Shown here piece by piece: positions 10,231 to 21,248 of a DNA stretch of 36,019 nucleotides. Origin of the DNA: Gamarada debralockiae (lineage: Eukaryota; Ascomycota; Leotiomycetes; Helotiales; Hyphodiscaceae). The notes under the pieces were generated by a model. It had not been told where the DNA came from and made no database searches. It was given only the letters and a program-made list of their open reading frames with translations. Location of the stretch: positions 1 through 36,019 of the forward strand of contig NXFV01000043.1 in NCBI GenBank assembly GCA_002803225.1, read 5' to 3'. A program made the position numbers and the translations under genes. The first letter of the stretch is position 1. Each line of letters begins with the position of its first letter.

Positions 10231-11328
10231 CATCTGACGTAGCCTTGCCTCAACAAGAAGGGGGTCTGCTTTGCCTCAGTTGAGACTAGGAACGACGGGG
10301 AAAAGCGAATCCCTGAACGAGGCCTTGATATTCACTGCCATATATCTGGAAGCAAGACCAGCATCAATTGCGAAAGAGGAGGGACACAGCATACTCGGTT
10401 CCAACAGGCACTTGCAAAATTGTTTATCTTCTGCACAAAAGCCGCCCATTCGCAGCCTAGCTGTGCGTTTTGTTGTTGCCAGTAATACCCATACATGTAA
10501 CTTCAGCCGCCACGATTAAATCATAACTATATTATAATCGCCGGGTGCAATACAAGTCATAGAGTCGATTATCAAATTGAAGATTTAGGCCCTGACTGCG
10601 CTCGAGAGCAGGCAAAAGCACATGAGTGAGTGATAAAATGAGCATGATCTCGGAGAGAGTGACGTCAATGGGTGAATTGTTTGATTTGAACTCGAGAAGC
10701 GTCGTAGCTCTGAGGTTGGGCGGAGAGCGAAGACGACCTAAAAAGTTCCGGAGTGACACAGGGGTTATAAGAGTCTTCCCAAGGTCTCGGCTTGTACCAG
10801 ACAAGTTAACTTCCCTCTCAGCCGCAAATGCAGAGACTTGTCAAAATCTCGGTCTGTTATTTGGAGAGTTGGGCCAAGATTCAGTTGGACCTGTCGAATA
10901 GTTTCTTTTGTGGCTTGGGGCTGAGACACCTGGTAAGGCAGTTTTCGCCCAAACGGGCAAGCCAGATCGTCGAAAGCTTCTCAGTGATTGAATAAATGGG
11001 ACCATGGCTTAAGATGCAATACAGTTGCATGAAACAATATTCCACAATCGAGTAGAATGTGCGGGCTTGGAGATGAGGTTCTGTGAAGTACACAAGTCGA
11101 AGGTTCCGTCCTGTATGAAAACGAGGTATCCCGAGCCTTGTAGAGACTCAGTAGTTGAGATGTGAAGGAAATCGTGGGTCCCAATCCACCAAACTTGAAT
11201 ATTCGGGTTCTCTTTGCACTGTCCGGTATGGCTTTTGTACCGCCTCCATCCCGATCAAGCAGTGCACAACCTAGTTATGAAAATCGAGTGCATCTTCAGA
11301 CCGTCACTGTTTCAACCAGAGCATTCCT
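10231..11328. other. Intergenic, downstream of the regulator
   Basis: Frames on both strands between 10271 and 11184 are short, overlap one another and have no recognisable motif. The sequence nearest 11328 would contain the 3' untranslated region of the minus-strand transcription factor. I see nothing else that can be supported. Confidence 0.4.
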
Positions 11329-13718
11329 TCATGCTGGATTCTCCTGGAACCAAGAAAATAGTTCCTGGTAAGCGATCGATTGCCCCTCCGGCAACATATT
11401 TAAATCAAAATTAAACATCTGGAAATTCTGAGGGATATGGGCGACGTGCATCGTGTTTTGAGGCTCTGGAAGACGCACATTGGAACTCTGGCCCCCAAGA
11501 GCGTGCGACGTATTATTTGAAATCGACTGGGGAATGAACATGGGTTGCTTCTCATAATCGACGAGCAGTCTTGAAACGACAGCGCCAAATTCTCGAACCA
11601 TCTTTGCACAATCTCTGGCGGATTCATTTCCTTGGTCTCCGGATTTGAGTAGGTAGTGAGACAAGAAGTTGACACTCTCCTCATCGTTAGGCATAGACAC
11701 CTCGGAAACTAGCCGGGCAAGCTGAAGTGCAATTGCAGCGGTGAATGCATAGTGATAATCCAGAGTCGCAAACGCGGATACCTGGTTACTTTCGAGTAAC
11801 TGGCGACATAGTCGGGTGTTTCGGCGGGCAGCTTCTGCGCAGCATTTTGCGGAAGAAATATTGGAGGTTGAAGTTACCGCTTTCCTGGGAATAAATCCAG
11901 CGGCCACTGCGTGCTTGACGGCAATGAATAGTAAGGGTCGGGTACACAGAATCAGAAGCTATTCGAAGTCAGCCGCTGTAAGCGCGTCTGTGATCCGAGT
12001 CCCAGTATCTTACCTGGTTGTACATCATATGTAATATCAAGCACGCCCGTTCTGGGCTTGGTCTTTCCATGTCGTTGGCAAGCTGTAAGGAAGGTGGTAA
12101 TTCCGACAGCCACGATTCCAACTTTTGAATGACAGATTTAACACCCGGGATCAGTTCAGTGATGCTTCGTTCTCTACTCGTCGTGCCATACAACTTGTTG
12201 ACAATCTCATCCATTATCATTGATAGCTCGACGTGGGCTCGAATACCAGCTGAAGGTGGTAGGTTAGAGCCAGGCTGGTTTGTCAGTAGGTTGAGCTGGT
12301 AAGAGGCAGTAAGATCTTGACTTACGATATCAATAGGAAGAGTGACATCAACAGACTCGTCAGGTATCATCGCTGGTCTTCCCATAAGACAACTGAGCCA
12401 TCTAGATCGAATCAAGTCAGCAATTAATCCAAATTACCAAAAGAGGATCTTACCGATCTAAAATATACGTGTTCCAGAACTCTCTCTTGCATTGCTCACC
12501 AACCACTCCTTGGCCCTCTATCATCCAGCCTTTGTGAAGTCCATGTATTACAGCAGTCCTGCCTGCCTGTCCAATGTATAAGTATGCCGCGTCTCTTCGG
12601 TATACACCAAGCATGAAATGGCCCATGAGGCTCAAAATCCTCATATTCATCGGATTTGCGTCTTCCAAGGGATTTTCCAGTAGGAATTTGGCACGAGCAA
12701 AGTAAGTTTCCCCTGGATGGAGCTCCATGGACGGGGAGAGTGACGGATCATACTGACATGCGAGAGCAAGAACCGCGTTTAGATTTGCAAGCATACGTGA
12801 GTCGTTTGCCAGACCGGGTGACTGTGCATATCGTCGCGCTTGGTCTTCCAATTCCCACAAGTTTCCCCAATAGTATATGCCCCCAAAAGGCAATCCGGTC
12901 CCGTCCTGGGCATAGAAACGGAATACAGCAAGCAGCTTCGTAATCTCGTCTTGAGGGGGGATTTCGTATGGATGAATATTTTCTGGTAGTATTAATGGCC
13001 TCGAGTCATGAGTGTGATATCGACCAAGGAGTGATGTGAATATTTCTTCAGCGCTCGTGAACGGGATATCATTCTTATCTGAGAGTAGAGGTAGGACGGT
13101 AGCCACAAATTCGCGGAGGCGGTCCATAAAAGCAGCGCCTGAAGATTCCCCCAAGTATCTCGCATACCCTTCTGGGTCTTGCAGAATCCGTCCATCACCA
13201 GTTTTCTCTTGTTCCCCGTCATCCATTCGACTAGACGATAGCGGCAATTCAGCCACCGCAGACGAGGGCTTTGCGCATTTCGACAGCAAAGCATCTCGAG
13301 TTTTTTTAGATGGAACTACCTCCGCCAAACATCTCTGGAGTATTGAGCACCGCTCTTGCAGCTCCTTGTATGTCTCCTCCGCAATTGTTATCTTCTGTCG
13401 CTCGAGAGGATACTCGCAAGGACGAGACGATGCGGAGCAATTCGAGCAAGGCTGCGACCCCGAGCATTTGACGCGTCTTATATTGCAAGCGTTGCAACTG
13501 ATTGAGATTAGCTAGCATGCTATGCATTGGCTTTTCATGAATCGTACGCTCTGGCGACTCTCTTTCGTTGTTCCACAGGTACTTTCCGTCGCCGGGGGTT
13601 CCTGTCAAAATCTCGGAGTCAGTCTTGCCCAATGAGATAGAATTTTGGGCTGTGGCAACGTCTCATGAGTCGTCGACTGTCAAGACGGGGTGTCTGGAGC
13701 TGAAGACTCGCGAGACAT
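11329..13718 (-). CDS. Zn2Cys6 fungal transcription factor, 698 aa
   Basis: The model has six exons: 13718-13687, 13601-13548, 13497-12454, 12401-12326, 12274-12014 and 11958-11329. Introns are 85, 50, 52, 51 and 54 bases and all phases close. The N-terminus is MSRESSAPDTP, then a basic stretch (RKRVARA) and a zinc cluster CNACNIRRVKCSGSQPCSNC...C with cysteines at residues 30, 33, 40, 46, 49 and 56. A Leu-rich linker (ELQERCSILQRCL) suits a coiled coil. The middle, with segments such as YWGNLWELEDQARRYA, HGLHKGW and FWNTYILDRWLSCLMGRP, is the fungal-specific transcription factor domain (PF04082 type). The first donor (GTCTTG) is weak, so the extreme N-terminus is the least certain part. The fourth intron (12275-12325) keeps the frame and could be missed by gene finders. 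The neighbouring transporter and glycosidase suggest it is their pathway-specific regulator; this is inference. Confidence 0.85.
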
Positions 13719-14374
13719 CGGAAGTATGAAATAGTGCTCCTAGAATTAGAGACACATACGTTGGTAATCGCTTGAAAGCGGTGCCAGGAGACACAGAATC
13801 AGCAACACTAGGTGACATCACGCTGCCTCGTATTTCTTTAGCTCGGGGGAGCGCGCTTTGTTCTCACATTTCTATCCAATCGATGCTATCTGGACGATTG
13901 GAAGCTTTCGCGAATCGGTCTTAGTTTTCGGAGGTATTGTGGGGAAAAGCAATGGGCTGATGCGACGGAGACCGTTGCGTCAGAAGAAGGCGGGTTGTTT
14001 TGGTTCAAGCCTCGAGGACTTGCGGGGCAGGCTCCAGCTCAAGCTATGTCCCATGGGTTCTGAAACTTACGCATGTTACGTATAATGGGGCACAGAAGCC
14101 TAGGCATTCAGGGGCCGCGCTAGAAAACATCCAGCTCACCTCCCCCAATACAGAACATTATTTCACATCTTAAGGGTCAAATTTCGAGTCCCCAGTGCCC
14201 CCTATTTTCAATTCCTTCATATTCGATCATTCACATCAGAACGGGCGATCTGTCAAACCTTGCCGCTTTCACAAAGCTTTTGCCACTCGTAACACGCGCA
14301 TACTAACGAGGTTACACATGCAAATGCATGTAAATAAAGTGGCTGGGAACTCTGTTGCCAGATCTTCACAGTAT
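13719..14374. other. Promoter of the regulator and 3' side of the transporter
   Basis: No coding signal is seen. The stretch separates the start of the transcription factor from the stop of the transporter; both are on the minus strand. I looked for the GGGTACnGTACCC palindrome found in the transporter/glycosidase promoter and did not find it here. Confidence 0.4.
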
Positions 14375-16284
14375 CTACAAACCATACATAAAGGTGTACT
14401 TCTTATCTCCATACCTCTTCTGAGAAAGTCGCTCTTCCTCCTTATCAGCCTCTGTCCATCCGTGCATCTTTCGCGTCCTCAATTTGTTCACTGCGAGTAG
14501 GGTGTACCGGTATGAAATGTATCCAACCAAAGCCATCCCAACGAATCCAAGAGTAACATAGAAAGGGATCAGATAGTGCGGCCCATACTTGAACTGAAAC
14601 AATTCGGATCCAATGACCCCGGACAAGTTGCCGAAGCCATTCATGCCAAGCACAAGTGAACGCTTTCCAGGCTCTGGGAGAAAATTAGATACCGTCACAC
14701 AAAATTGCTATTCGAATTAGGATTACCAGGTGTGTTTCCGCTCAACCATGCGGCTGTCAGCGGAGCTGACACGTAACTTCCAAATGTGAGAATGCAAAGT
14801 CCTCCATATCGAACTTTGTGATCATTAATGGTTACAGCGATGATCAAGCCGATCAAGCATATGGCCAACCCAACAATGATGTGGAATCCTCTCTCCTTAC
14901 TATGATGCTGTCAATTTCTCGAACGTAGTCGTCAGGCTATTGCGAACCTTACATCCTATCAGAGCTGAGAGCGAAAATATACAATCCCACTGCACCGCAA
15001 ATGTAGGGCGGTACGGACATCTAAACCCATCAGTTCAATGCTCAGCAAATAGGGCCTCAAAACTTACCAAATTGGCTTGAATCGACGTGTAGCCGAGTCC
15101 TTTCACGACCAATGGTAAGAACACCGAGAAGGCCTGTCCCGGAATGCTTGCGCAAATATTGAATATCAGAACATACCACAGTTTCCAATCCTTGCCGGTC
15201 TCAATGAGATCCCGTTTAGAAAGCCGTTCATTGGTCTTTTCCAACCCATCTTCCCCATACGTATGCTGCACATAACGCACCACATCAATTTGTATCCGCT
15301 GTGTTGCGTAGTTCCTTTCACGCGGGGTGAGAAACCAAGCGGACCCTGGGCCCATTGGCATCCAGAACCAAGCGACGATTGCGAGAGCACCAGTGATGGA
15401 ACCTTCAATGATGAAGAGATACTGCCAGTTGTACAGTGAACCTTTCAAGTGGAAGACACCATACGCTAAGCTTCGTTAGAAGACATTGACAATGAATTGA
15501 TAGGGGGAAGCTTACCAATTGCACCAGAGAAAGCGCCAGCAATGGCATACTGCCCGTAAAAGAGAGCAATGCGGACCGCGAGATCAAATCTTGTGTAAAA
15601 GCTCGAGAGGTAGAAGAGCGCTGTTGGGTAGAAGCCTGCCTCGAAGAGTCCAATGAGGAGACGCAGCGAAATAAGCTGCCCTAGATATTGTCAATGAGAC
15701 TTCAGACATGGAGTGGAAGTCCATCATACCTCGGCCATGAATGAAGGCGTGGGAGATAGTCAAAATGCCCCAGATCAACTGTCTCGCATGAGCTTTTCGA
15801 AGTAGAGACTACGAAATTCTTGAGGAAGACTCACCATGATAAATGGAATCCAGTGTTTCGCACCGACTCGTCTACCAACAGCAGATGAAATTGGCTGAAA
15901 AATGACAAACGTAATGAAAAACAACGAAACAGCCAAGTTCAAGTCTCCTGGTGCTGCGCCAATATCCGTTGTAAAACCTGCATTACAAAGTATGTTTTAG
16001 ACAGAGTCGGCAGTGATAGAGATTAACAGACCTTGAGTTTGAGCATTTCCAACATTACCCCTATCAAGACCATTGAAGAGATACAAAAGCGATAGAAATG
16101 GCAAAAGGAAAATGTCGAGCTTTCGATTCAGGGCTCTGCTCATTGCCCTCTCTTCTGCTGTGACTGGAAAGTACCCAGACGGAATGTCCGTGCCATCACT
16201 AGGTTGAGTCCCTGGAAGCGTACTCATAGACTTCTCTAAGTGGAGCGTGTCGTTCTTATGGTCTTTGTCGACGAGACTGGCCAT
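14375..16284 (-). CDS. MFS transporter, Dal5/Tna1-like anion symporter family, 515 aa
   Basis: The model has eight exons: 16284-16032, 15977-15835, 15778-15730, 15680-15516, 15465-15068, 15020-14953, 14899-14727 and 14673-14375. Introns are 47-56 bases and every phase agrees. The start is the ATG giving MASLVDKDHK. The first membrane segment carries YLFNGLDRGNVGNAQTQG, the hallmark of the allantoate/nicotinate permease (anion:cation symporter) branch of the major facilitator superfamily. It is followed by RVGAKHWIPF, LIGLFEAGFYP and other conserved helix edges, consistent with 12 membrane segments, and by a basic cytosolic tail (TRKMHGW...KRYGDKKYTF). Members import carboxylates, vitamins or small amides; the substrate here is unknown. 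It is divergent from the glycosidase gene, with a shared promoter that holds four palindromic sites. Confidence 0.9.
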
Positions 16285-16518
16285 TGTGTCTGGTGATTCC
16301 CTTCCTATGCTGGACAACTTAAGTGCTTGTTAACGAGATTAGATCATTCGAAACAGAGTATGGTGGCTATTAGCAGTACTTTATAGACCAAGAAGATCCT
16401 CCTTGAAGTCTACATACCCGCTCGAGGCGTCTATACCCCACGATATCAAGTTGAGATCTGGGAAGGAACACAAGTTACCAGGCAGAGCATGCCCGAAAAC
16501 CGGCAAGTTATGGCGCTG

Positions 16519-16531
16519 GGGTTCTGTACCC
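16519..16531. promoter_or_regulatory. Palindromic site 1, GGGTTCTGTACCC
   Basis: Inverted 6-base arms around one base, with one mismatch from the perfect form found at 16554 and 16750. It lies 235 bases upstream of the transporter start. Confidence 0.5.
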
Positions 16532-16553
16532 GATTCCGAACCGGCGGGCAGCG

Positions 16554-16566
16554 GGGTACTGTACCC
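16554..16566. promoter_or_regulatory. Palindromic site 2, GGGTACTGTACCC
   Basis: A perfect inverted repeat of GGGTAC with one central base. It lies 22 bases from site 1, about two helical turns between starts counted at 35 bases, which would suit cooperative binding. Confidence 0.6.
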
Positions 16567-16749
16567 GCTGCCAATCCGAAGGAAGGACACTAGCAACCCC
16601 ATCTAGCTCTTCCAGCTACACCCTTTTCTTTGATTTCCTTGAAGTCGCTTCTAAATACCACGATGCGAAGATTATGCAAAGCTCAGATCCCTTGCCACGG
16701 ATGACGCTACTCAATCTAACGCAGGCGCCTGGATGTTCTCTCGTTGGAT

Positions 16750-16762
16750 GGGTACCGTACCC
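16750..16762. promoter_or_regulatory. Palindromic site 3, GGGTACCGTACCC
   Basis: A perfect inverted repeat of GGGTAC with one central base (C here, T in site 2). It lies near the middle of the divergent promoter. Confidence 0.6.
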
Positions 16763-16830
16763 AATACTCGAGCACTGCAAGATGTGGTGGCAACTTCAAA
16801 AATCAGGATCTTGACGTACCAGTGGACCAT

Positions 16831-16843
16831 GGGTACTGAACCC
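16831..16843. promoter_or_regulatory. Palindromic site 4, GGGTACTGAACCC
   Basis: One mismatch from the perfect form, in the right arm (GAACCC), mirroring the mismatch of site 1. It lies about 308 bases upstream of the glycosidase start. Confidence 0.5.
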
Positions 16844-17150
16844 GAACAACATCGTCGAGCCATGGGATCCTAATTTACGGCCCGAATTGGGAATTTTTTG
16901 CATCGAATATCAGCTGCAATGGTACTGAAATCTGCGCGAGTGTATTTTGGGCCTCCAATTCCTTGTTTTCACGTAACATGTTAGTGTTTTGCTTTAATTT
17001 TTCCTATGCCATTGGAGATGACTTTTACTTCAAGCTTAGTCTATCTGAAACATGTCTTGGTTGTAACGACTGTGAATAAATACATATCCCCACTCATTCT
17101 TCGTCAATCTCAATCTCAAGACGTCTCTCAGTACCTAAAGTCGAAGCAAA

Positions 17151-19324
17151 ATGTCAGCCACGTCTGTTTTATCAGAAGACACTAGGGATTTAGTTAGCAA
17201 GGTGCCTCTACTCCATGGTCACCACAGAAAAACCCTTGATGTGGGGTGTAATGGGCGCACTGTGTCCTGCGGAGCCGTTGGGGATGTAAGTCTTGAGTGC
17301 AATGCTTGACCACCCCCCCTCGTTATGACACTCCATTTAGTCAACGAAATACTAACTTCCATCAGATTCTACAACTCAGCTGTTACCATCCAACCCATGG
17401 CATGGTAGTAGCTTGCCCATTTGCCCAGTTTGACGGTACTCGTTTTCATGACCCAAGTTATGTTCGAGAATATCGAAAGAAACTACTCGACCACGTGCGT
17501 TCTGGAACAAGTGGGCTTGGGATACGCCTAGAAGGCCAACTCTATGACCTTAATGTCGAGTTCTTGGAGTCACAATCGATCTTGGTCACGTATTCTATTC
17601 GTGATATTGCAATCTCTACCACTGTATCTGTCAACAGAAACGGCCAGGTTGTACAATCAACCATCCTGACTGCAAAATCGTCAGGGGTTGACCACATTGA
17701 CTATACACTTAATCTGAGCATCAGCGTCAACCGAGCATCTTACGGCCAGCTGACAGAAGGAGGTCCAATCCCAATACCTCCCTCGGAAAACGACTTTGGG
17801 CTCCTCCACTCGGGCAAAATGTGGGCCATCATCAATGGAAATTTGGATGCAATGGTTGAAGGGAGCTTTTATGTCAACAGGCAGCTAATTGACCTGAGTG
17901 TCGCTCTATCAGAAGATATCTCTCATGGAAAGCCGGCAAACAAAACCTTCCCGGGGCGGCTTCAACTACATCCAGGGCAGCAAATCACCGTGGTGTGCAC
18001 ATTCAAAGTCCTACCAGGCACCACACCTTCCCGTCTTTCTTCTGTTTCGTCATCAATCTCTCCCCGCTTGGAGAGTGGATGGAAATTGCCGAGAACTGAG
18101 CTGGGAATGATAATTCGCAGGAACCTCGAATATATTTTAGGTAACTGCACGTTGCCTGTGGGAAAAGACGCCGTATGTTTTATCACAGACCACGTCGCAC
18201 TGCCTTTAGGTTGGAATCGTGACAACTAGTGAGTACCGACCATTCCCATCTACAAAGTTTTGTTTTACTGAAAGGGAACCAGCTGGCAAATTCGATTTAT
18301 ACTCGATGTCTACCATAATCTAGACACCCTCGCGTATTCTAGCACGGCACAGGCCTATGCTACTCGAATCTACGACAGTGTCAAAGGACATCTGGAATGG
18401 GTTTTCAGACTAGCACAAAGACCTCATGGATACTGGCACCGATCATATCTCGCCACTGGCGTTCCGAAAGATGGTCCCGTGTTTCAGTTGGACCAGCAAT
18501 GCTACCCCCTTCTCGAGCTTTGCGATTTTTATGGCCAGTTCCCAAAAGATCGAGAATTTGTGAGACACAAACTCGATGGCCGAACAATACCACTAATTCT
18601 GGACATGCTTGAAAGTCATCGGGACGAAGCAACGGGTCTCTATGTCACTGAAGAAACTCCCGGGGATGATACCGTCGAGCATCCGTTCCATTTCTCAAGC
18701 CATGTGCTCCTCTGGTATACCTACGTGCGTCTCTCTGGACTCATAAACTCGCTTCCAGGCGTCTCAAACATTCTGCCTTCGCAACTGAAGACACGAGCTG
18801 ATCGAATCCGGAGCGCTACTCTGGAACACTTCATCGGAAGACACCCAAAATCGGGCGAAACCCTCTTCGCATATCTCACAGATGGGGCCTCAAACCACAC
18901 CTTCTACCACGACGCCAACGATATCCCAACTCTCTTCGCTCTGGACTGGAAGTTCATCAACACTCCCACATTGCACTCCATCTGGATCCAAACTATGTCT
19001 TTCGGGCTGTCGCCGCTCAACGACGGCGGATATTACCCAGAGGGCGAGTTTGGCGGATTAGGCAGCGTGCACACCAAAGGACCTTGGCCGCTGGGATATG
19101 CGCAGGAATTCATATATGGTCATCTTACTGGACATGATGAAGTAAAAGAAGAGGCGTGGAGAAGGATCAAAGGGTCGATGTTCTGGGATGGATTGTTTCC
19201 CGAGGCTGTGGATTGTCACACGGGTGATTGTGTGAGTAAAGCGTGGTTTAGTTGGCCTGGGAGTATGATTGGGAGTGCGTTGCTGAGGTTTACTTTGAAG
19301 GGTGGTGCGAGGTCTATAATTTGA
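17151..19324 (+). CDS. Six-hairpin glycosidase-like protein, 679 aa
   Basis: The model has three exons: 17151-17285, 17366-18228 and 18283-19324. Introns are 80 and 54 bases (donors GTAAGT and GTGAGT), and phases close. The second splice gives RDNYWQIRFILD. The protein starts MSATSVLSEDTRDL with no signal peptide, so it is probably cytosolic. The first 300 residues are beta-rich (GRTVSCGAVGDILQ, YHPTHGMVVACPF, VNRNGQVVQS). The rest looks like an alpha/alpha barrel, with PHGYWHRSYLATG, QLDQQCYPLLELCDFY, DANDIPTLFALDWKF, YYPEGEFGGLGSVHTKGPWP and KAWFSWPGSMIGSALL. This layout recalls six-hairpin glycosidases such as GH15-like and bacterial glycogen-debranching types. I cannot fix the GH family or the catalytic pair. 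Together with the divergent transporter it suggests uptake and intracellular hydrolysis of a glycoside. Confidence 0.85.
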
Positions 19325-20391
19325 GTAAGTGATTTGTGACTTGCAAATTGCGATTCTTGGAACAACCACTGTTGGAAAAGGTACTTAAACCTTACCTTCT
19401 CTATAAACGACATACTCGGCAACAAAATAACTCGAGCGACTCAAAGAAGGCTAAGATATCTAACCTATCATATTTTCTGATCACACAGAAAGAATCAAAA
19501 TCCCAAAATCTGAACATGAACGGCCAATGTATCCGCTTCCGTGGGGAGGATGGGTCTCTGTGGTGAGACGCGAGGGAGCCCAAATGGATGGCCAAGGTTT
19601 TCGCCTCCGTGAGGAGCTGGAATCTCCCGTAATGAAAGGAAAAAACGAGGTTCCAGTTGTCGGAATCTACTGCGAAATTGGTTGTGGTGGCGCCTGCCGA
19701 CCAGATCAGTGCAGCTCCACGCTTAGAGGAAGCGGAAGCGGACGACATCCTGGTGGTCGACGAGGGAGTGGGTTGGGAACTGAGGTGGGGAGACGTAGGG
19801 TCGGTGGTAGATTTCGCGTTGAACTACCTGTGACTGAACGCAGAAGGAGCCGAGGTACTAGTCTTGCCACTGGTTGAGGATGGCGGAGCACGATTTGGCA
19901 TTGGAAGGATGCTTCCAGGGCATGAGGAATACATTCGCTAGAACTCTCAGAATTCACTATCAAGTACCAATCTGTGGAGGAGTGGATCATTGCAGAATGC
20001 CAGCATACAACCATGGTATTTGCGGCCTGCGCCGACGCCGGATTGGAGACATGCGACACGCGTGGACTGTGAAGATCTAAAGCTTACCCTAGGGTAAAGT
20101 TGTAGGTAAAGTCTGCGAGATTTAAATGCGATGGAAATTTGAAATAGCTCCATTCGTATGTGGAAAGGAATGTCGCATGCGGGAGATGCTCGAACTTCGG
20201 CGAATGAGAACGGTGGGATATTCCTTCGAACAACGCATACATTAACACACGATATGCCATCTAAGCCTACCACCTAACGGTGAGATTTTAATGCCCGTTT
20301 CAGTAACTCCATTAAGCCCGCCTCCCCATGCACGATCCGCAAATACCCCACGCCCACTTTCCAGTCTCCTCTCCAACAGTCCAGCCCAATG
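19325..20391. other. Intergenic with possible relic of a secreted protein (minus)
   Basis: On the minus strand between about 20260 and 19650, pieces in different frames read like a decayed secreted, Cys-containing and Ser/Thr-rich protein: SPACDIP, ACLQSGVG, CNDPLL, SSTSGKTSTSAPSAFS and STTDPTSPPQFPT. Frame changes and stops prevent any model. A CFEM-type wall protein is one possibility, but the cysteine spacing is not convincing. Confidence 0.25.
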
Positions 20392-21135
20392 TTAACTATC
20401 CATAATCACCTCATTCACCGCCACAATATCCCCTCCAAACGCATCCAGATCCAGCACCTCAATCCTTCTCATCCACGTCTCCGGCCAGAGCAAGAACACT
20501 CCATGAACGTCCTTCATATGCGCCTGCCACTCCTCATCAAATAGGGTCTCTCGATTGTAGCACGGAACCTTTCCCTCTGCAGCGGATGCCGCTGTGCTCA
20601 TGTTCTTGCACAGATCAAGAATCCGGAAGCCTTCAGAAGCAGGAATAATTGTCCATGCGGATTTAGTGCCGATGTTGTGATTACGCAGATGCTTGTAGGG
20701 ATCACTGGGGAGGAATTTACCAGACCATTCGTTGATGACGTGCGACAGGTCATTGAAGTCGGCAATTTCTTGTTGGGGCAAATTGGCATAGGTATGCGGA
20801 GACGGTGACTGCGTGTGTGATGTTGAGAGTGGCTGGGCCATGGGTGGAGATGAGCGAGAGCTGAGAGTGTATGGCGTGGGTGGAGAGGAGGTTGTTGCTC
20901 GCGAGGCAGACTGGGAATGTGGTTGGGATTGTTTCATAGCAAGAAGTGCTGCAGAGGGAGAGAATTCTGGGCCGACGTGTGTGGAGTAGGTGGCTGCCGG
21001 GGGTAGGTGATGCCCCCTGGCCATAGATGTTAGGATGTGTGACGGTGTGGACTCGACATCCATAGACTCGTCGTCATCGACAACAGATATTCGCGACGAT
21101 GAGGATACTGAGCTCTCTGCCCTGACCATGGGCAT
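20392..21135 (-). CDS. Hypothetical protein, Ser/Pro-rich N-terminal half, 247 aa
   Basis: A single exon from ATG at 21135 (MPMVRAESSVSSSSRIS) to TAA. The first 125 residues are Ser/Pro/Thr-rich and probably disordered (SSPPTPYTLSSRSSPPMA). The last 120 are globular, with ADFNDLSHVINEWSG, AWTIIPASEGFRILDLCKNM and DEEWQAHMKDVHGVFLLWPE. I recognise no family. A longer frame continues upstream without ATG, and the sequence TTACTAGAATTTGCAG just before the start resembles the end of an intron, so there may be a leader intron or a missed upstream exon. A strong TATA box is present (21242-21248). No signal peptide or membrane segment. A nuclear or cytosolic role is only a guess. Confidence 0.6.
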   Translation of the reverse strand: MPMVRAESSVSSSSRISVVDDDESMDVESTPSHILTSMARGHHLPPAATYSTHVGPEFSPSAALLAMKQSQPHSQSASRATTSSPPTPYTLSSRSSPPMAQPLSTSHTQSPSPHTYANLPQQEIADFNDLSHVINEWSGKFLPSDPYKHLRNHNIGTKSAWTIIPASEGFRILDLCKNMSTAASAAEGKVPCYNRETLFDEEWQAHMKDVHGVFLLWPETWMRRIEVLDLDAFGGDIVAVNEVIMDS

Positions 21136-21241
21136 CTCTCTGCAAATTCTAGTAAGTATTGTCCAAATCAAGAAGGAAGAGAACGCACAATCTTCCTCGA
21201 CCACTTGACCCTTCCGCGATGGAAAGATTGAGTCGCTCGTT

Positions 21242-21248
21242 TTTTATA
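21242..21248 (-). promoter_or_regulatory. TATA box
   Basis: TATAAAA on the minus strand, 107 bases before the ATG of the Ser/Pro-rich hypothetical protein. The distance fits a leader of about 75 bases or a leader intron. Confidence 0.5.

Larger units (their letters stand above)
16285..17150. promoter_or_regulatory. Divergent promoter with four palindromic sites
   Basis: These 866 bases separate the transporter start (minus) from the glycosidase start (plus). They contain four copies of GGGTwCnGwACCC (separate entries) and a looser half site GGTACTGAA at 16921-16929. A pyrimidine-rich run (CTCATTCTTCGTCAATCTCAATCTC) lies just before the glycosidase start. There is no open frame of note. The layout suggests joint control of both genes by one regulator. 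Confidence 0.6.
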
